The translations under genes were made by a program, and so were the position numbers. The notes under the pieces were generated by a model, which was given only the letters and a program-made list of their open reading frames with translations, did not search any database and was not told the DNA's origin. From CAWAND01 sp963727915 (GTDB lineage Bacteria; Chloroflexota; Anaerolineae; Anaerolineales; E44-bin32), in the NCBI GenBank assembly GCA_963727915.1, contig CAVSID010000001.1, positions 744,001 through 808,000 of the forward strand: a DNA stretch of 64,000 nucleotides. Direction: 5' to 3'. Each line of letters starts with the position of its first letter. Within the stretch, counting starts at the first letter, position 1. Positions 1-9,300 of this stretch are shown here, in pieces.

Positions 1-343
1 GGCTGGCGAAGTAGCGCAGATTGTCGAATCCGCTCAAGCGCCAGTACAGGCCCCGCTCGCCACCAAAGATGAACCCGATCCGGGACCGGACCGGGCCGGG
101 CGTTGAAACCACATCGTGCCCAAGCACCCTGGCGGTACCGCTGGTCGGAAGAAGAAGCGTGGTCAGCATCTTGACCATAGTCGTCTTGCCAGCGCCATTG
201 GGTCCCAACAGCCCGAACAACTCGCCGCTCTTCACGTCGAAACTGATGTCTTCGACCGCCACCACCTCTTTGATCTTGCGGCGAATCACGCCGACGGTGG
301 CCTTGTAGACGCGGCGCAAGTTCTCGACTTCGATTGCGTTCAA
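1..343 (-). CDS. ABC transporter ATP-binding protein (N-terminal part, runs off the window)
   Basis: Reading the minus strand from a TTG at 343 gives an uninterrupted ABC ATPase N-terminus of about 114 residues, cut by the window edge. The Walker A motif is complete (GLLGPNGAGKTT), followed by a segment of the kind seen in Nod/DrrA-type exporter ATPases (MLTTLLLPTSGTARVLGHDV, then a GGERGLYWRLSG stretch). TTG is chosen because no in-frame ATG or GTG lies nearby upstream and a GGGGAG element stands a few bases before it. Members of this group usually energise an ABC-2 type permease for drug, lipid or polysaccharide export; the permease would be outside the window. The substrate cannot be told. 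Confidence 0.85.
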   Translation of the reverse strand, partial: MNAIEVENLRRVYKATVGVIRRKIKEVVAVEDISFDVKSGELFGLLGPNGAGKTTMVKMLTTLLLPTSGTARVLGHDVVSTPGPVRSRIGFIFGGERGLYWRLSGFDNLRYFAS

Positions 344-384
344 CCCGGCTCCCCTTGATCTGCGAGCGCATTGATATGAACAAG

Positions 385-400
385 GAACCGGTTCATTATA
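385..400 (-). promoter_or_regulatory. Minus-strand -10 box with adjacent palindrome, upstream of the ABC ATPase
   Basis: On the minus strand TATAAT occupies 400-395 and is followed directly by the perfect palindrome GAACCGGTTC (385-394), about where transcription would start, some 45 bases before the TTG start of the ABC ATPase. The palindrome is placed like a repressor operator. No good -35 box is visible at 17 bp spacing. Confidence 0.4.
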
Positions 401-450
401 TCCCCTCTCCTCCTCCCTTCGCTCAACGTGGGCGGCCAGGGTGGGTCTGC

Positions 451-456
451 TATAAT
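451..456 (+). promoter_or_regulatory. TATAAT -10 box of gatC, leaderless layout
   Basis: A perfect TATAAT ends 10 bases before the gatC ATG at 467. With a normal 6-8 base distance from -10 to the transcription start, the mRNA would begin at or within a few bases of the ATG, so there is no room for a ribosome binding site. Confidence 0.6.
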
Positions 457-466
457 TCGCCTCACC

Positions 467-764
467 ATGCCCCTTACTCTTGACGAGGTGCGCCATATCG
501 CCCAGCTCGCCCGGCTGAAACTCACGCCAGACGAGGAACAGCGCTACGCCTCGCAGCTTTCGGATATTCTCGACCATGTCCAGCGTCTCCAGGCGGTGGA
601 CACAGGCCAACCTGCCCCCGACGGCGAGCGTGCTGCCCATGACTGCCCCGCTGCGGCCGGACGAAACGCGGCCGTCCACCCCGCGCCAGGCCCTGCTGGC
701 AAACGCCGCCGGCGTCGATGAAGGCATGTTCCGGGTGCCCCCTGTGCTGGGCCCCGACCGCTGA
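467..764 (+). CDS. gatC: Asp-tRNA(Asn)/Glu-tRNA(Gln) amidotransferase subunit C, frameshifted
   Basis: GatC is the small subunit that stabilises the GatCAB complex, which converts Glu-tRNA(Gln) or Asp-tRNA(Asn) to the amidated form in the cytoplasm. The N-terminal half (MPLTLDEVRHIAQLARLKL, then the Ser-Asp-Ile-Leu stretch) is in one frame; after about position 600 the typical C-terminus ending in GMFRVPPVL continues in the +1 frame to a stop at 764. The combined length of about 98 residues fits the family. The break is most likely an indel in the assembly, as the gene is essential where this pathway is used. gatA follows after 24 bases. The start is fixed by the TATAAT immediately upstream. 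Confidence 0.9.
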
Positions 765-788
765 TTCGGCCCAGCCGCGAATTCATCC

Positions 789-2266
789 ATGTCCATCCCA
801 GACCTCCTGAGCCTGACTGAAGCCGCCGCTCTTCTCCGCTCGGGCCGATATCAGCTCGGTCGGAGTTGACCCGCGCCTGCCTGGACCGGATCGAGGCCCT
901 CGACGGCCAGATCCACGCGTTTCTGGCACTGACGCCTGACCTGGCGCTCCAACAGGCCGAAGACGCCGATCGGCGCCTGGCTGATTGGCGCCAGATCGGC
1001 GGCGACCCGCCGTCCGCCGTGTGCGGCATTCCGACGGCCGTCAAGGACGTGCTGTGTGTGGAGGGGGTGCAGGCCACGGCAGGGTCGAAGATACTGGAGG
1101 GTTACCGCCCGACCTACACCGCCACCAGCGTCGCCCGCCTGATCGATGCAGGGCATGGTGGTGCTGGGCAAGACGAACACCGACGAATTCGCCATGGGCT
1201 CATCGACCGAAAACTCGGCCTTTGGTCCGACGCACAACCCGTGGGATACCAGCCGCGTGCCGGGCGGGTCATCCGGAGGCTCAGCGGCCGCCGTGGCCGC
1301 CGGGTTCAGCCCGCTCGCTTTGGGCAGCGACACAGGAGGCTCGATCCGCCAGCCGGCCGCCTTTTGCGGGGTCACGGGGATCAAGCCCTCCTATGGGCGG
1401 GTGTCTCGCTATGGGCTGATTGCCTATGGATCGTCCCTGGATTCGGTCGGCGCCCTGGCGCAAAGCGCCGCCGACCTGGCCCCAGTGCTTCCGCCATGGC
1501 CGGACACGACCCGCTGGATTCGACCTCTCTGCGGGACCCCGTGCCGGACCTGGTGGAGGGACGGCTCCGACCTGACAGGGCTCGCCATCGGGGTGCCCGG
1601 ATGAATACTTCATCGATGGCCTGCAGCCGTCGATCGCTGACGCCGTTCGCGCTGCCGTCGACGTGATGCAGGGTCTCGGCGCCACCGTCAAGTCCATCAG
1701 CCTGCCCCACACCGACCTCGCCCTTCCCGTGTATTATCTTGTGGCGCCGTCGGAAGCCTCCGCCAACCTCGCCCGCTTCGACGGCATCCGCTATGGGCCG
1801 CGGGCGGAGGCCACCGACCTGCTTGAGAGCTACATGGATACCCGTGGCGGCTTGTTCGGGCCCGGAGGTTAAGCGGCGGATCATGCTCGGAACGTATGCC
1901 CTTTCGGCCGGGTACTACGATGCCTACTACGGCCAGGCGCAGCGCGTCCGCACGCTGATCAAGCATGACTTCGACCAGGCTTTCGAAGAAGTCGACGCCA
2001 TCGCCTGCCCCATCACACCCACCACAGCCTTCACCATCGGCGAGCACGGTGACGATCCGCTTTCGATGTACCTGGAAGATGTGTTCACGCTGCCTGCCAA
2101 CCTCGCCGGCGTTCCCGGCCTTGCGTTCCCTGTGGGCTTCGATGACCGAGGGCTTGCCGATCGGCATGCAGCTCTTGGGCGCACCGCTCGATGAGCCCGT
2201 GCTCTTTCGTGCTGCGCAAGCCTACCAGTCCGTGACCGCATGGCACAAGGAGCATCCCGCCTATGA
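789..2266 (+). CDS. gatA: Asp/Glu-tRNA amidotransferase subunit A, many frameshifts
   Basis: GatA is the amidase subunit that releases ammonia from glutamine for transamidation. The amidase signature is intact in pieces: the catalytic Lys in PTAVKDVLC (near 1040), the glycine/serine loop PGGSSGGSAAAVAAG (near 1260-1305) and the nucleophile region GSDTGGSIRQPAAF (near 1325-1365). Reading through needs frame changes near 848, 1147, 1500, 1600, 1864 and 2148. No in-frame stop is seen at the end, so the stop near 2266, overlapping the next ATG, is inferred and probably hidden by another indel. The assembled length of about 480-490 residues is normal. The order gatC-gatA suggests one operon; gatB is 2.5 kb further on. 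Confidence 0.88.
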
Positions 2267-3273
2267 AGATCGTGATCCCCACCGCCGGCTTTGGGACCCG
2301 GCTCCGCCCCCACACATGGTCCAAGCCAAAGCCGCTGGTGTCGGTGGCCGGCAAGCCGGTGCTCGGCCACGTCCTGGACATGTTCAGCAGCCTGCCCGAG
2401 GTGGATGAGGTCATCTTCATCGTCGGCTACCTCGGCGAACAAATTCAAACCTATGTCAGTTCAGCCTACCCTCATCTTTCGACGCCGCTACGTCGAACAA
2501 TCCGAAATGCTGGGCCAGTCACATGCCATCTGGCTGGCCCGAGAAGGGCTCGCAGGGCCGATGCTGATGGTCTTTGTCGACACGCTGATCGAGACCGATC
2601 TGTCCGGGCTGCCCGACGAGAACGCCGAAGCCGTGGCCTGGGTCAAGGCCGTCCCCGATCCGCGCCGCTTCGGCGTGGCGGAGGTCAACGACGACGGGTG
2701 GGTGACACGTCTGATCGAGAAACCGCAGGATGTGAGCAACAATCTGGCGGTGGTCGGCTTTTACTATTTTCGGGAAGCCGGCGATCTCCTGGCCGCCATC
2801 GAGCGCCAGATGGACCAGGACAAACAGCTCGGCGGAGAATACTATCTGGCCGACGCCATCAACATCATGCTCCAGGACGGTCTGCAAGATGCGCATCCGA
2901 GACCGTCGACGTATGGCAGGATTGCGGCAAGCCGGGCCCGCTGCTCGACACCAACCTGTACCTGCTTGACCACGGGCGGGACAACTCGGCCCAGGCCCGT
3001 TCCCGGAAGAACGTGGTCATCGTGCCGCCGGTCTTCGTCGACCCGACCGCCAAGATCGTCGAGTCCGTGATCGGCCCCCATGTCAGCATCGGCCCCGGCT
3101 GCACGATCGAACACTCACTGATTCGGGAATCGATCATCGATGCCGAGTCGCACATCGCCGACAGCGTGCTCTCCAACTCGGTCATCGGCCGGGACGCCCG
3201 CGTCACCGGCCGCTTCCGGACGCTCAACGTGGGCAACTCATCCGAAGTCGGGTTCGCACCCTATGAGAGCTGA
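2263..3273 (+). CDS. Sugar-phosphate nucleotidyltransferase (RmlA/GlmU-like), two frameshifts
   Basis: The N-terminus MKIVIPTAGFGTRLRPHTWS followed by KPKPLVSVAGKPVL is the nucleotide-binding signature of sugar-1-phosphate nucleotidyltransferases, which make NDP-sugars from NTP and sugar-1-phosphate. The middle (EKPQDVSNNLAVVGFYYF) is in another frame between about 2470 and 2890. The C-terminus returns to the first frame and carries hexapeptide-repeat text (VIGPHVSIGPGCTIEHSLI) of a left-handed beta-helix, like long glucose-1-phosphate thymidylyltransferases. About 336 residues in total. The ATG overlaps the presumed gatA end, and its own stop overlaps the next start, so the genes look translationally coupled. 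The exact sugar and nucleotide are not determined. Confidence 0.85.
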   Translation: MKIVIPTAGFGTRLRPHTWSKPKPLVSVAGKPVLGHVLDMFSSLPEVDEVIFIVGYLGEQIQTYVSSAYPHLSTPLRRTIRNAGPVTCHLAGPRRARRADADGLCRHADRDRSVRAARRERRSRGLGQGRPRSAPLRRGGGQRRRVGDTSDRETAGCEQQSGGGRLLLFSGSRRSPGRHRAPDGPGQTARRRILSGRRHQHHAPGRSARCASETVDVWQDCGKPGPLLDTNLYLLDHGRDNSAQARSRKNVVIVPPVFVDPTAKIVESVIGPHVSIGPGCTIEHSLIRESIIDAESHIADSVLSNSVIGRDARVTGRFRTLNVGNSSEVGFAPYES

Positions 3274-3545
3274 CGGCTCCTCCAGCGCCGTTCAGGCGAT
3301 CGGGGACGGCTCGGGTGAGCACCTCCGCTGGCGGAGCCATCGGTCGAGTGCCATTCCGGCTACACTTATGCCGAACGTCCGGTGGCGCTGCGATTGGGAA
3401 GGCGCACGCCTGGAGATCGAAGCGGTGGAGGCCGCAGTGGCGCATTCCCGGCGGTCGGCGCTTCCGGGTGCGGACGGCGGATGGACGTACGTTTGAGCTC
3501 TTCTACGGCGAACTCTACGATGAATGGCGGATCCATGCCCTCTAG
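3263..3545 (+). CDS. Small protein of unknown function, frameshifted
   Basis: An ATG at 3263 overlaps the end of the nucleotidyltransferase gene. The reading frame gives a basic, Trp- and Arg-rich small protein of about 93 residues. After a frame change near 3432 it continues as WRIPGGRRFRVRTADGRTFE and ends in LYDEWRIHAL at 3545. The style, a short beta-rich domain with alternating Trp/Arg and a final W-x-[IL], recalls the DUF6504-type small proteins found in Chloroflexota and actinobacteria, but that assignment is from memory of the pattern only. I do not assign a function. The lack of a stop and the good coding character across the shift argue for a real gene. Confidence 0.5.
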
Positions 3546-3605
3546 CCAGCCAAACCGTCGGCCCGGGCGCAGGTCCGAGGCCGACGCGTTCAACGAAGGG
3601 ACCGC

Positions 3606-4770
3606 ATGATGCGAGACTTTGTGGCCGATCGTGTGGGAAAGGTTCCCCCTTCAGGCATCCGGCGCTTCTTTGACATCGCCGCCACGATGGACGACGTCAT
3701 CTCGCTCGGGATCGGAGAGCCGGATTTCACCACGCCGTCACCGGTGATCCGGGCCGGCATTCACTCTTTGGAGCGAGGCGAGACCAAGTACACATCCAAC
3801 TCGGGAATGCTCGAACTGCGCCAGGCCTTGTCCGCCCATCTGCAGCGGTTGTATGAGGTCGACTACGACCCGGAGACGGAGCTGCTGATCACGGTCGGCG
3901 TCTCGGAAGCGCTCTACCTGGCGCTGACGGCCACCATCGACCCTGGCGACGAAGTGATCGTGCCTACCCCCTGCTTTGTCTCCTACCAGCCGGAGGTGAT
4001 CTTCGCCGGCGGCACGCCGGTGCCGCTTGCCACCCGGCTGGAGGATGCCTTCCAGGTCACGGCTGAGGCCGTCGAAGCCCTGATCACCCCCAAGACCAAG
4101 GCCCTGCTGATCGGCTACCCCAACAATCCAACCGGCGCCGTGTTGACCCGCCCCATGGCCCAGGCCCTGGCGGATCTGGCCGCCAAGCATGACCTGCTGG
4201 TCATTTCGGACGAAATTTACGACCGGCTGGTCTATGGCGATCATGCCCACGTATGTTTCGCTTCCCTGAGCGGGGCCCGCCAGCGCACGATCACCCTGGG
4301 CGGATTTTCCAAGGACTACGCTATGACCGGTTGGCGAATCGGCTACGCCGCCGCCCCGCCCGAGATCTTGGCCGCCATGCGCAAGATCCATCAGTACACC
4401 ATCATGTCCGCGCCGACCATGGCCCAGGTGGCCGCCATCGAAGCCCTCGCCGGCGGCGATGAGCATGTTGAAAAGATGCGTGCCGAATACGATCGCCGCC
4501 GCAAGCTTGATGGTCGGCGGGCTGAACGACCTCGGCCTGACCACATTCGAACCGCTGGGCGCCTTCTATGTCTTCCCCTCCATCGAGGCCTCAGGGATGG
4601 ACGACGATGCCTTCGCCAACCAACTGCTCGAGGAGGAGAAGGTGGCCGTCGTCCCGGGCAACGCCTTCGGCGACAGCCGCTCTTTCGTCCGCTGCTCCTA
4701 CGCCACCGCCTACGAGGACCTGGAGAAGGCGCTGGAACGCATGCAGCGCTTCATGCGCCGCCATGGATGA
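3606..4770 (+). CDS. Class I/II PLP aminotransferase, one frameshift
   Basis: A fold-type I aspartate aminotransferase-family enzyme. Visible motifs are SLGIGEPDFTTP at the N-terminus, YPNNPTGA (substrate/PLP Asn), SDEIYDRLVY (Asp binding the pyridine nitrogen, Tyr) and the PLP lysine in GGFSKDYAMTGWRIG. The frame changes near 4490-4500, after which the C-terminal domain continues (GGLNDLGLTTFEPLGAFYVF) to the stop at 4770. The total of about 388 residues is normal. Closest in style to archaeal and Chloroflexota aspartate or aromatic aminotransferases; the amino acid substrate is uncertain. The start is ATG 3606 or the next ATG at 3609. It lies between the gat genes and just before gatB. Confidence 0.88.
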
Positions 4771-4796
4771 CGGCGGCATGCGGCACCGCCCGAATA

Positions 4797-4812
4797 TGTG
4801 AAAGTTTTCACA
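4797..4812. promoter_or_regulatory. CRP-type palindrome abutting the gatB start codon
   Basis: TGTGA-AAGTTT-TCACA is an exact copy of the CRP/FNR-family consensus TGTGA-N6-TCACA, and its last base touches the gatB ATG at 4813. Bound here, a regulator would block transcription or translation initiation from just upstream. The site also contains a GTG (4798) in frame with gatB, which makes a longer start possible. Confidence 0.5.
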
Positions 4813-6293
4813 ATGTCGGCCTTTGAGCCCGTCATCGGTCTGGAAGTTCACGCCGAGCTCCTGACCCAGTCGAAGATGTTCTGCGGCTGCGCCGTGGTCA
4901 ATTCGACGTCGGCCGAACCCAATAGCGCCGTGTGCGAAATCTGCACCGGGCAGCCGGGCACGCTGCCCGTCATCAACCGTCGAGCTGTCGAGTACGCCCT
5001 ACGGGTTGCCCTGGCGCTCGACTGCCAGGTCGCCGAGCGGAGCATCTTCGCCCGCAAGAACTACTTCTATCCTGATCTCCCCAAGGGCTATCAGATCTCA
5101 CAATACGAGGCGCCCCTGGCCGAAGGCGGCCGTCTCACGTTTCGCGTCGACGAAGAGCGCGAGGCGACGGCCCGCATTCGCCGCGTCCACCTGGAAGAGG
5201 ACACCGGCAAGCTCTTCCATCGCGCAGGGCCACTCCTTGGTGGATTTCAACCGTTCCGGCGTCCCGCTGTTGGAGATCGTCAGCGAGCCCGACCTGCACG
5301 CCGTCGACGAAGTGCTGGGGTACGCCACCGCGCTGCGCACCCTGCTGCAGTATCTGGGCGTCAACAGCGGCGACATGGAAAAGGGCGTCATGCGCTTCGA
5401 GGCCAACGTGTCGCTTCGGCCCAAGGATAGCGAAACCCTCGGCACACGCGGTCGAGATCAAGAACCTGAATTCGTTCCGGGCCATGGCCCGGGCCATCGA
5501 ACACGAACTCGAGCGCCAGGCCGCCGAGCTGACCGCCGGCCGACCCATTGTCCAGGAAACACTTGGATGGGACGAGACTGCGGCAGGTGACGGTCTCCCA
5601 GCGCGGCAAGGAAGAGGCCCAGGACTACCGCTACTTCCCTGAGCCCGATCTTCCTCCCCTGGTGGTCGACTCCAGCTGGGTCGACGAGATTCGGTCAGCC
5701 TTGCCCGAGCTGCCCCGCGCCCGTCGTCTGCGCCTGGCCCAAGCATACGGCCTGACGCCCTACGTCGCCGACGTGCTCACGGCGCGATCCGGCCGTGGCC
5801 GACTACTTTGAGGCTGCCGCTGGCAGCGTCATCGCCACACCGCCCCTCGACAAACTCGCCAATTGGGTCACGGGCGAATTCTTCGCCTTGCTGAACCAGG
5901 CATCTCGACCATTCGCCGAAGTGCCTATCCCGCCCACCGCCATGGCCGAGTTGGTCGACATGGTTGAAGTCGGCACCATCAACGCCACAACCGGCAAGGA
6001 GGTGCTGGCGCAGACGCTTCGAAACCGGCCAGGCACCCCGGAAGATCGTCGAGGCTCGGCGGCTTGGCGCAACTCAACGACCTGGACGTCCCTCCGGCCC
6101 ATTATTAGGCAGGTGCTGCGGGACAATCCGGACCAGGTGGCACAGTACACGGCGGGCAAGTCATCTCTTTCGCAATGGTTTTTCGGCCAGGTGATGCGCA
6201 CAACCGGCGGCAAAGCCAATCCGCAAATCGTCCGCAGCCGAACTCGAGCAGGCGCTACAGCGTCTTGACCCCGAGGTTCCCGACGAAGACTGA
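4813..6293 (+). CDS. gatB: Asp/Glu-tRNA amidotransferase subunit B, many frameshifts
   Basis: GatB binds the misacylated tRNA and carries the kinase/transamidase site. Hallmarks are readable in order: VIGLEVHAELLTQSKMFC, the Cys pair in AVCEICTGQPGTLPVIN, FYPDLPKGYQISQYEAPL, DFNRSGVPLLEIVSEPD, FEANVSLRP, EIKNLNSFRAM, a YRYFPEPDLPPL segment, and the tail domain (LLNQ.., KSSLSQWFFGQVMR). Frame changes are needed near 5222, 5447, 5577, 5795, 6018, 6060, 6100 and 6235; the stop is at 6291-6293. About 490 residues, as expected. Start: ATG 4813, with GTG 4798 in frame as an alternative. The gene is separated from gatCA by three other genes. Confidence 0.88.
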
Positions 6294-6334
6294 CACCGAG
6301 CCCGGGCGCACCTTCCAGACCCACAAGGAGTATC

Positions 6335-7608
6335 GTGAACGCTTTCGAGATGGCACAGTCCCAATTCGACGGAGTTGCCAACCAGCTCAACCTCGAGCAT
6401 GGCGTCGCATCGCTGCTCCGTTGGCCCATGCGTGAGTTTCGGTTTCAGATCCCCGTCCGAATGGATGATGGGACCATCCAGGTTTTTTTCGGCTACCGCG
6501 TTCAGCACAACGATGCCCGCGGGCCGGCCAAAGGCGGTATCCGCTTCCATCCGGCTGAGACGATCGACACCATCCGGGCGCTGGCTATGTGGATGACCTG
6601 GAAATGCGCCGTAGCCGACATCCCGTTGGGTGGTGCCAAGGGCGGGGTAGCGGTCGACCCCGCCGATCTCACCGTCGGTGAAAAGGAGCGCCTCTGCCGC
6701 GGCTGGATCGACGCCATCTGGAAGAACATCGGGCCCGGACTCGATATCCCGGCTCCCGACGTGGGCACCACGCCGCAGATGATGGGCTGGATGATGGATG
6801 AGTACACCAAGCTCACCGGCCGCTACACGCCGGGCGTGATCACGGGCAAGCCTGTCGACGCAGGCGGCTCCGCGGTCGAACCGAGGCGACTGGCTTTGGC
6901 GTGATTTATGCCCTTCGCGAAGCGGTCCACCATCTCGGCCTGGATCCTGCCGAGTTGACAGCCTCGGTGCAGGGGTTCGGCAATGTTGCCCAACACGCCG
7001 CCATCGGGTTTTCTGAGATCCTGGGCGGCAGAGTGGTCTCCGTCTCCAGCTGGGATCGCGCCGACAAGGCATCCCATACTTTCTTCAAGCAGGACGGCGT
7101 GGACCCTCGCTTCCTGCAGAGCATCACAAATGTATATGGATCGATCGACAAGGATGCCGCGATACAGGCCGGCTACACTATTGACGGCGGTGAGACCTGG
7201 TTGACGTACGACGTTGATGTCCTCATCCCGTCTGCGCTCGAAGCCCAGATCACCGAAGACAACGTCCGTACCATCAGCTCGAAGGTGAAGATCATCGCTG
7301 AGGGCGCCAACGGGCCAACGACCATCGGAGCCGATGACATCCTCAAGAGCCAATCCGTGTTCGTCATTCCGGATTTCTTATGCAACGCTGGCGGCGTGAC
7401 CGTCTCCTATTTCGAAAGCGTCCAGAACGACATGAACTTCTACTGGGCCGCAGACGAGGTCCTGGCGCGCCTGGACCACAAGATGACCAATGCCTTCCAA
7501 TCGGTCCTCAAGGTGTCCCAAGAGCAGCAGGTTCCCATGCGGGACGCAGCCTACATGGTGGCCATCGACCGCGTTGTCCGAGCAATGCAGTTCCGAGGTT
7601 GGGCCTAG
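6335..7608 (+). CDS. Glu/Leu/Phe/Val dehydrogenase family (glutamate dehydrogenase), one frameshift
   Basis: Catalyses reversible oxidative deamination of an amino acid, most likely glutamate to 2-oxoglutarate and ammonia, with NAD(P). Seen are the substrate lysine in RGPAKGGIRFHP, the catalytic lysine region WKCAVADIPLGGAKGG, the aspartate in DIPAPDVGT and, after a frame change near 6870, the Rossmann half (GRTEATGFGVIYALREAV, then VQGFGNVAQHAA). The C-terminus is complete and stops at 7608; the total of about 424 residues is the size of hexameric bacterial/archaeal GDH. The start is GTG at 6335, preceded by CAAGGAG. It is the last gene before the DnaA-box region. Confidence 0.9.
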
Positions 7609-8047
7609 CAGGTCAGACGGATGAAGAATGTTGGTGTACCTTTCTCTGCCTCTGCACACATTCTTATCAATAGATAGATCTATGAATCGTAGTCATCGTA
7701 GGGCCTGTAGATTTGTGGAAAGCTGTCTCGCCCTCATCGAGGCCCCCCATATGAAGGGGGAGAAACGGGAGGCCTGCCCACATATGCTGTTGGACTTGGT
7801 GAGAATTGTCCACAGCCGACCTGTGGGTGGACTGGGGATAGGCGGGAGAAGACATGGGCACAGCGAATGTTCAACCAGTATATGTGGGGGGCCTTGGGGT
7901 GGGAACGGCACATATAGGGCAGGCGCTCTTGGAAACTAGAATCTTTGTGCGCCCCTTATCCACATTCATTGTGAGTTATCCACAGCCGGGGCCAGATTTG
8001 TCCACACGAAAGCGGTTGAAGATCCTGTCCGAGAGGAAGGTGGGCCA
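7609..8047. other. 439-base non-coding region with DnaA-box cluster (candidate oriC / DnaA-binding locus)
   Basis: No convincing gene is present. Two perfect DnaA boxes TTATCCACA stand at 7956-7964 and 7976-7984, exactly 20 bases apart start to start, with single-mismatch boxes TTGTCCACA at 7806-7814 and 7998-8006, all in the same orientation. Weaker inverted versions lie near 7714-7722 and 7822-7830, and TTATCAATA is at 7664-7672. The left end (7655-7700) is distinctly AT-richer and holds the palindrome ATAGATCTAT (7674-7683), a possible unwinding element. dnaA and dnaN are not in the window and gene orientation does not switch here, so origin function is an inference. Confidence 0.5.
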
Positions 8048-9262
8048 ATGAGCCGGCACCTATCCGAGACTATCTCTGACGCGTGGGAAGAGCTGCCTGA
8101 TTCGGCTCGCCAGGGGCTGATGAAGTGGCTTGATCGGCTGCCGGGCGGCCTGAAGGGATGGCGGGGCTTAGTTGACCAGGCCGCCGAACACTTGATGTTG
8201 GCAGCCGGAGACAAGCACACCGTGGCCATCCTGGGCCCGGCCAATGCCGGCAAGTCGACACTCTATAACCTGATGATCCGGCCGGGCGAGGTGCGCGCCG
8301 AGGTGAGCGCCGTGCCGGGAACCACGCGCGACGCCAGTGCCGCCGATGCCGGAGTGTTCCAGATCGTCGATACCCCTGGGGCGGACGCCGTTGGCACGGT
8401 GGGCGAGGAAGAGCGGCAGAAGGCGCTGCTGGCCGGCGGGGAAGCAGATGTGATCGTGCTCCTGCTGGACGCAACGCACGGCGTCCGGGATGCGGAACGT
8501 CAGCTCCTACGGGATGTGCGGGCATTGGGCAAACCGATGTTGCTGGCCCTCAACAAGATGGACTTGATACCCGAGAAGGAGGCCCCGGCGGTAGTGGGCA
8601 AAGCGGCCGGAGACCTTGGTGTTTCGTCGGATGAGATCCTTCCTGTGAGCGCCCGCAAGGGGACGGGTATCGAAAGACTGCTCGCAGGGATGGTTCGTTT
8701 GGAGCCGGCCATCGTGGCTGCACTCGGGCGTGCGCTGCCGGCGTACCGCTGGAGTCTGTCGCAGACGGTGATCGCTCGCTCAGCCTCGGCGGCCGCCGCC
8801 ATCGCCGTGACCCCGCTGCCGTTCATCGATTTCATCCCGTTGCTCGGCGTGCAAACGGCGATGGTCATCTCGATCGCCCGCATTTACACCTACAGGATCA
8901 CCTTGGGCAGGGCGCGCGAGCTGGTGGCCACCTTTGGGGCAGCCGTGCTGGGGAGGACGTTATTCTACGAACTGTCCAAGTTCGGCGGCCCTCCTGGGTG
9001 GCTTCTGGCGGCCGGGGTCGCCGTGGGCACGACGGCAGCCCTGGGATATGCCAGCGCTGTGTGGTTCGAGCGTGGGGCCCGACTGTCGCCCGAAGACATC
9101 CGAAAGATTGCGCGTGCGTCGGGCGAATCCGTCGTCGACCGCCTGAAGGACCTGGGGCGCCGGCGGCCCAAGCGGGTGACGCTCAAGGAACGCGTCGACC
9201 TGGCCTTCCAGGATCTGCCCGAGCCGGAAACCGAGGCCGTAACGGCCCCGTCCGAAGACTGA
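8048..9262 (+). CDS. Era-like GTPase with C-terminal membrane (DUF697-like) domain
   Basis: An intact 404-residue protein. The G domain has G1 GPANAGKST (63-71), G2/threonine region PGTTRD, G3 DTPG (108-111), G4 NKMD (169-172) and G5 in PVSARKGTG. The C-terminal half has hydrophobic helices around SASAAAAIAVTPLPFIDF and ITLGRARELVATFGAAVLGR, like the DUF697 domain of YcjF/GTPase fusions, so it probably sits at the membrane. It ends with a charged tail. Family members are poorly understood; ribosome or membrane stress roles are proposed for relatives. ATG 8048 directly follows the DnaA-box region and is preceded by GAGAGGAAGG. Confidence 0.85.
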   Translation: MSRHLSETISDAWEELPDSARQGLMKWLDRLPGGLKGWRGLVDQAAEHLMLAAGDKHTVAILGPANAGKSTLYNLMIRPGEVRAEVSAVPGTTRDASAADAGVFQIVDTPGADAVGTVGEEERQKALLAGGEADVIVLLLDATHGVRDAERQLLRDVRALGKPMLLALNKMDLIPEKEAPAVVGKAAGDLGVSSDEILPVSARKGTGIERLLAGMVRLEPAIVAALGRALPAYRWSLSQTVIARSASAAAAIAVTPLPFIDFIPLLGVQTAMVISIARIYTYRITLGRARELVATFGAAVLGRTLFYELSKFGGPPGWLLAAGVAVGTTAALGYASAVWFERGARLSPEDIRKIARASGESVVDRLKDLGRRRPKRVTLKERVDLAFQDLPEPETEAVTAPSED

Positions 9263-9288
9263 GCCGAGGGCACTCCCGGCCGGTGGAC

Positions 9289-9294
9289 TATAAT
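9289..9294 (+). promoter_or_regulatory. TATAAT -10 box six bases before an ATG
   Basis: A perfect TATAAT ends six bases before the ATG at 9301. Transcription would start at or next to the A of the start codon, so the aminotransferase mRNA should be leaderless. No Shine-Dalgarno sequence is present in the six-base gap. Confidence 0.6.
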
Positions 9295-9300
9295 CCAATC

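Noticed and set aside
467..6293. gatC, gatA and gatB as pseudogenes
   Set aside because: Every family motif is present in some frame and the subunits are needed for tRNA amidation; assembly indels explain the breaks better.
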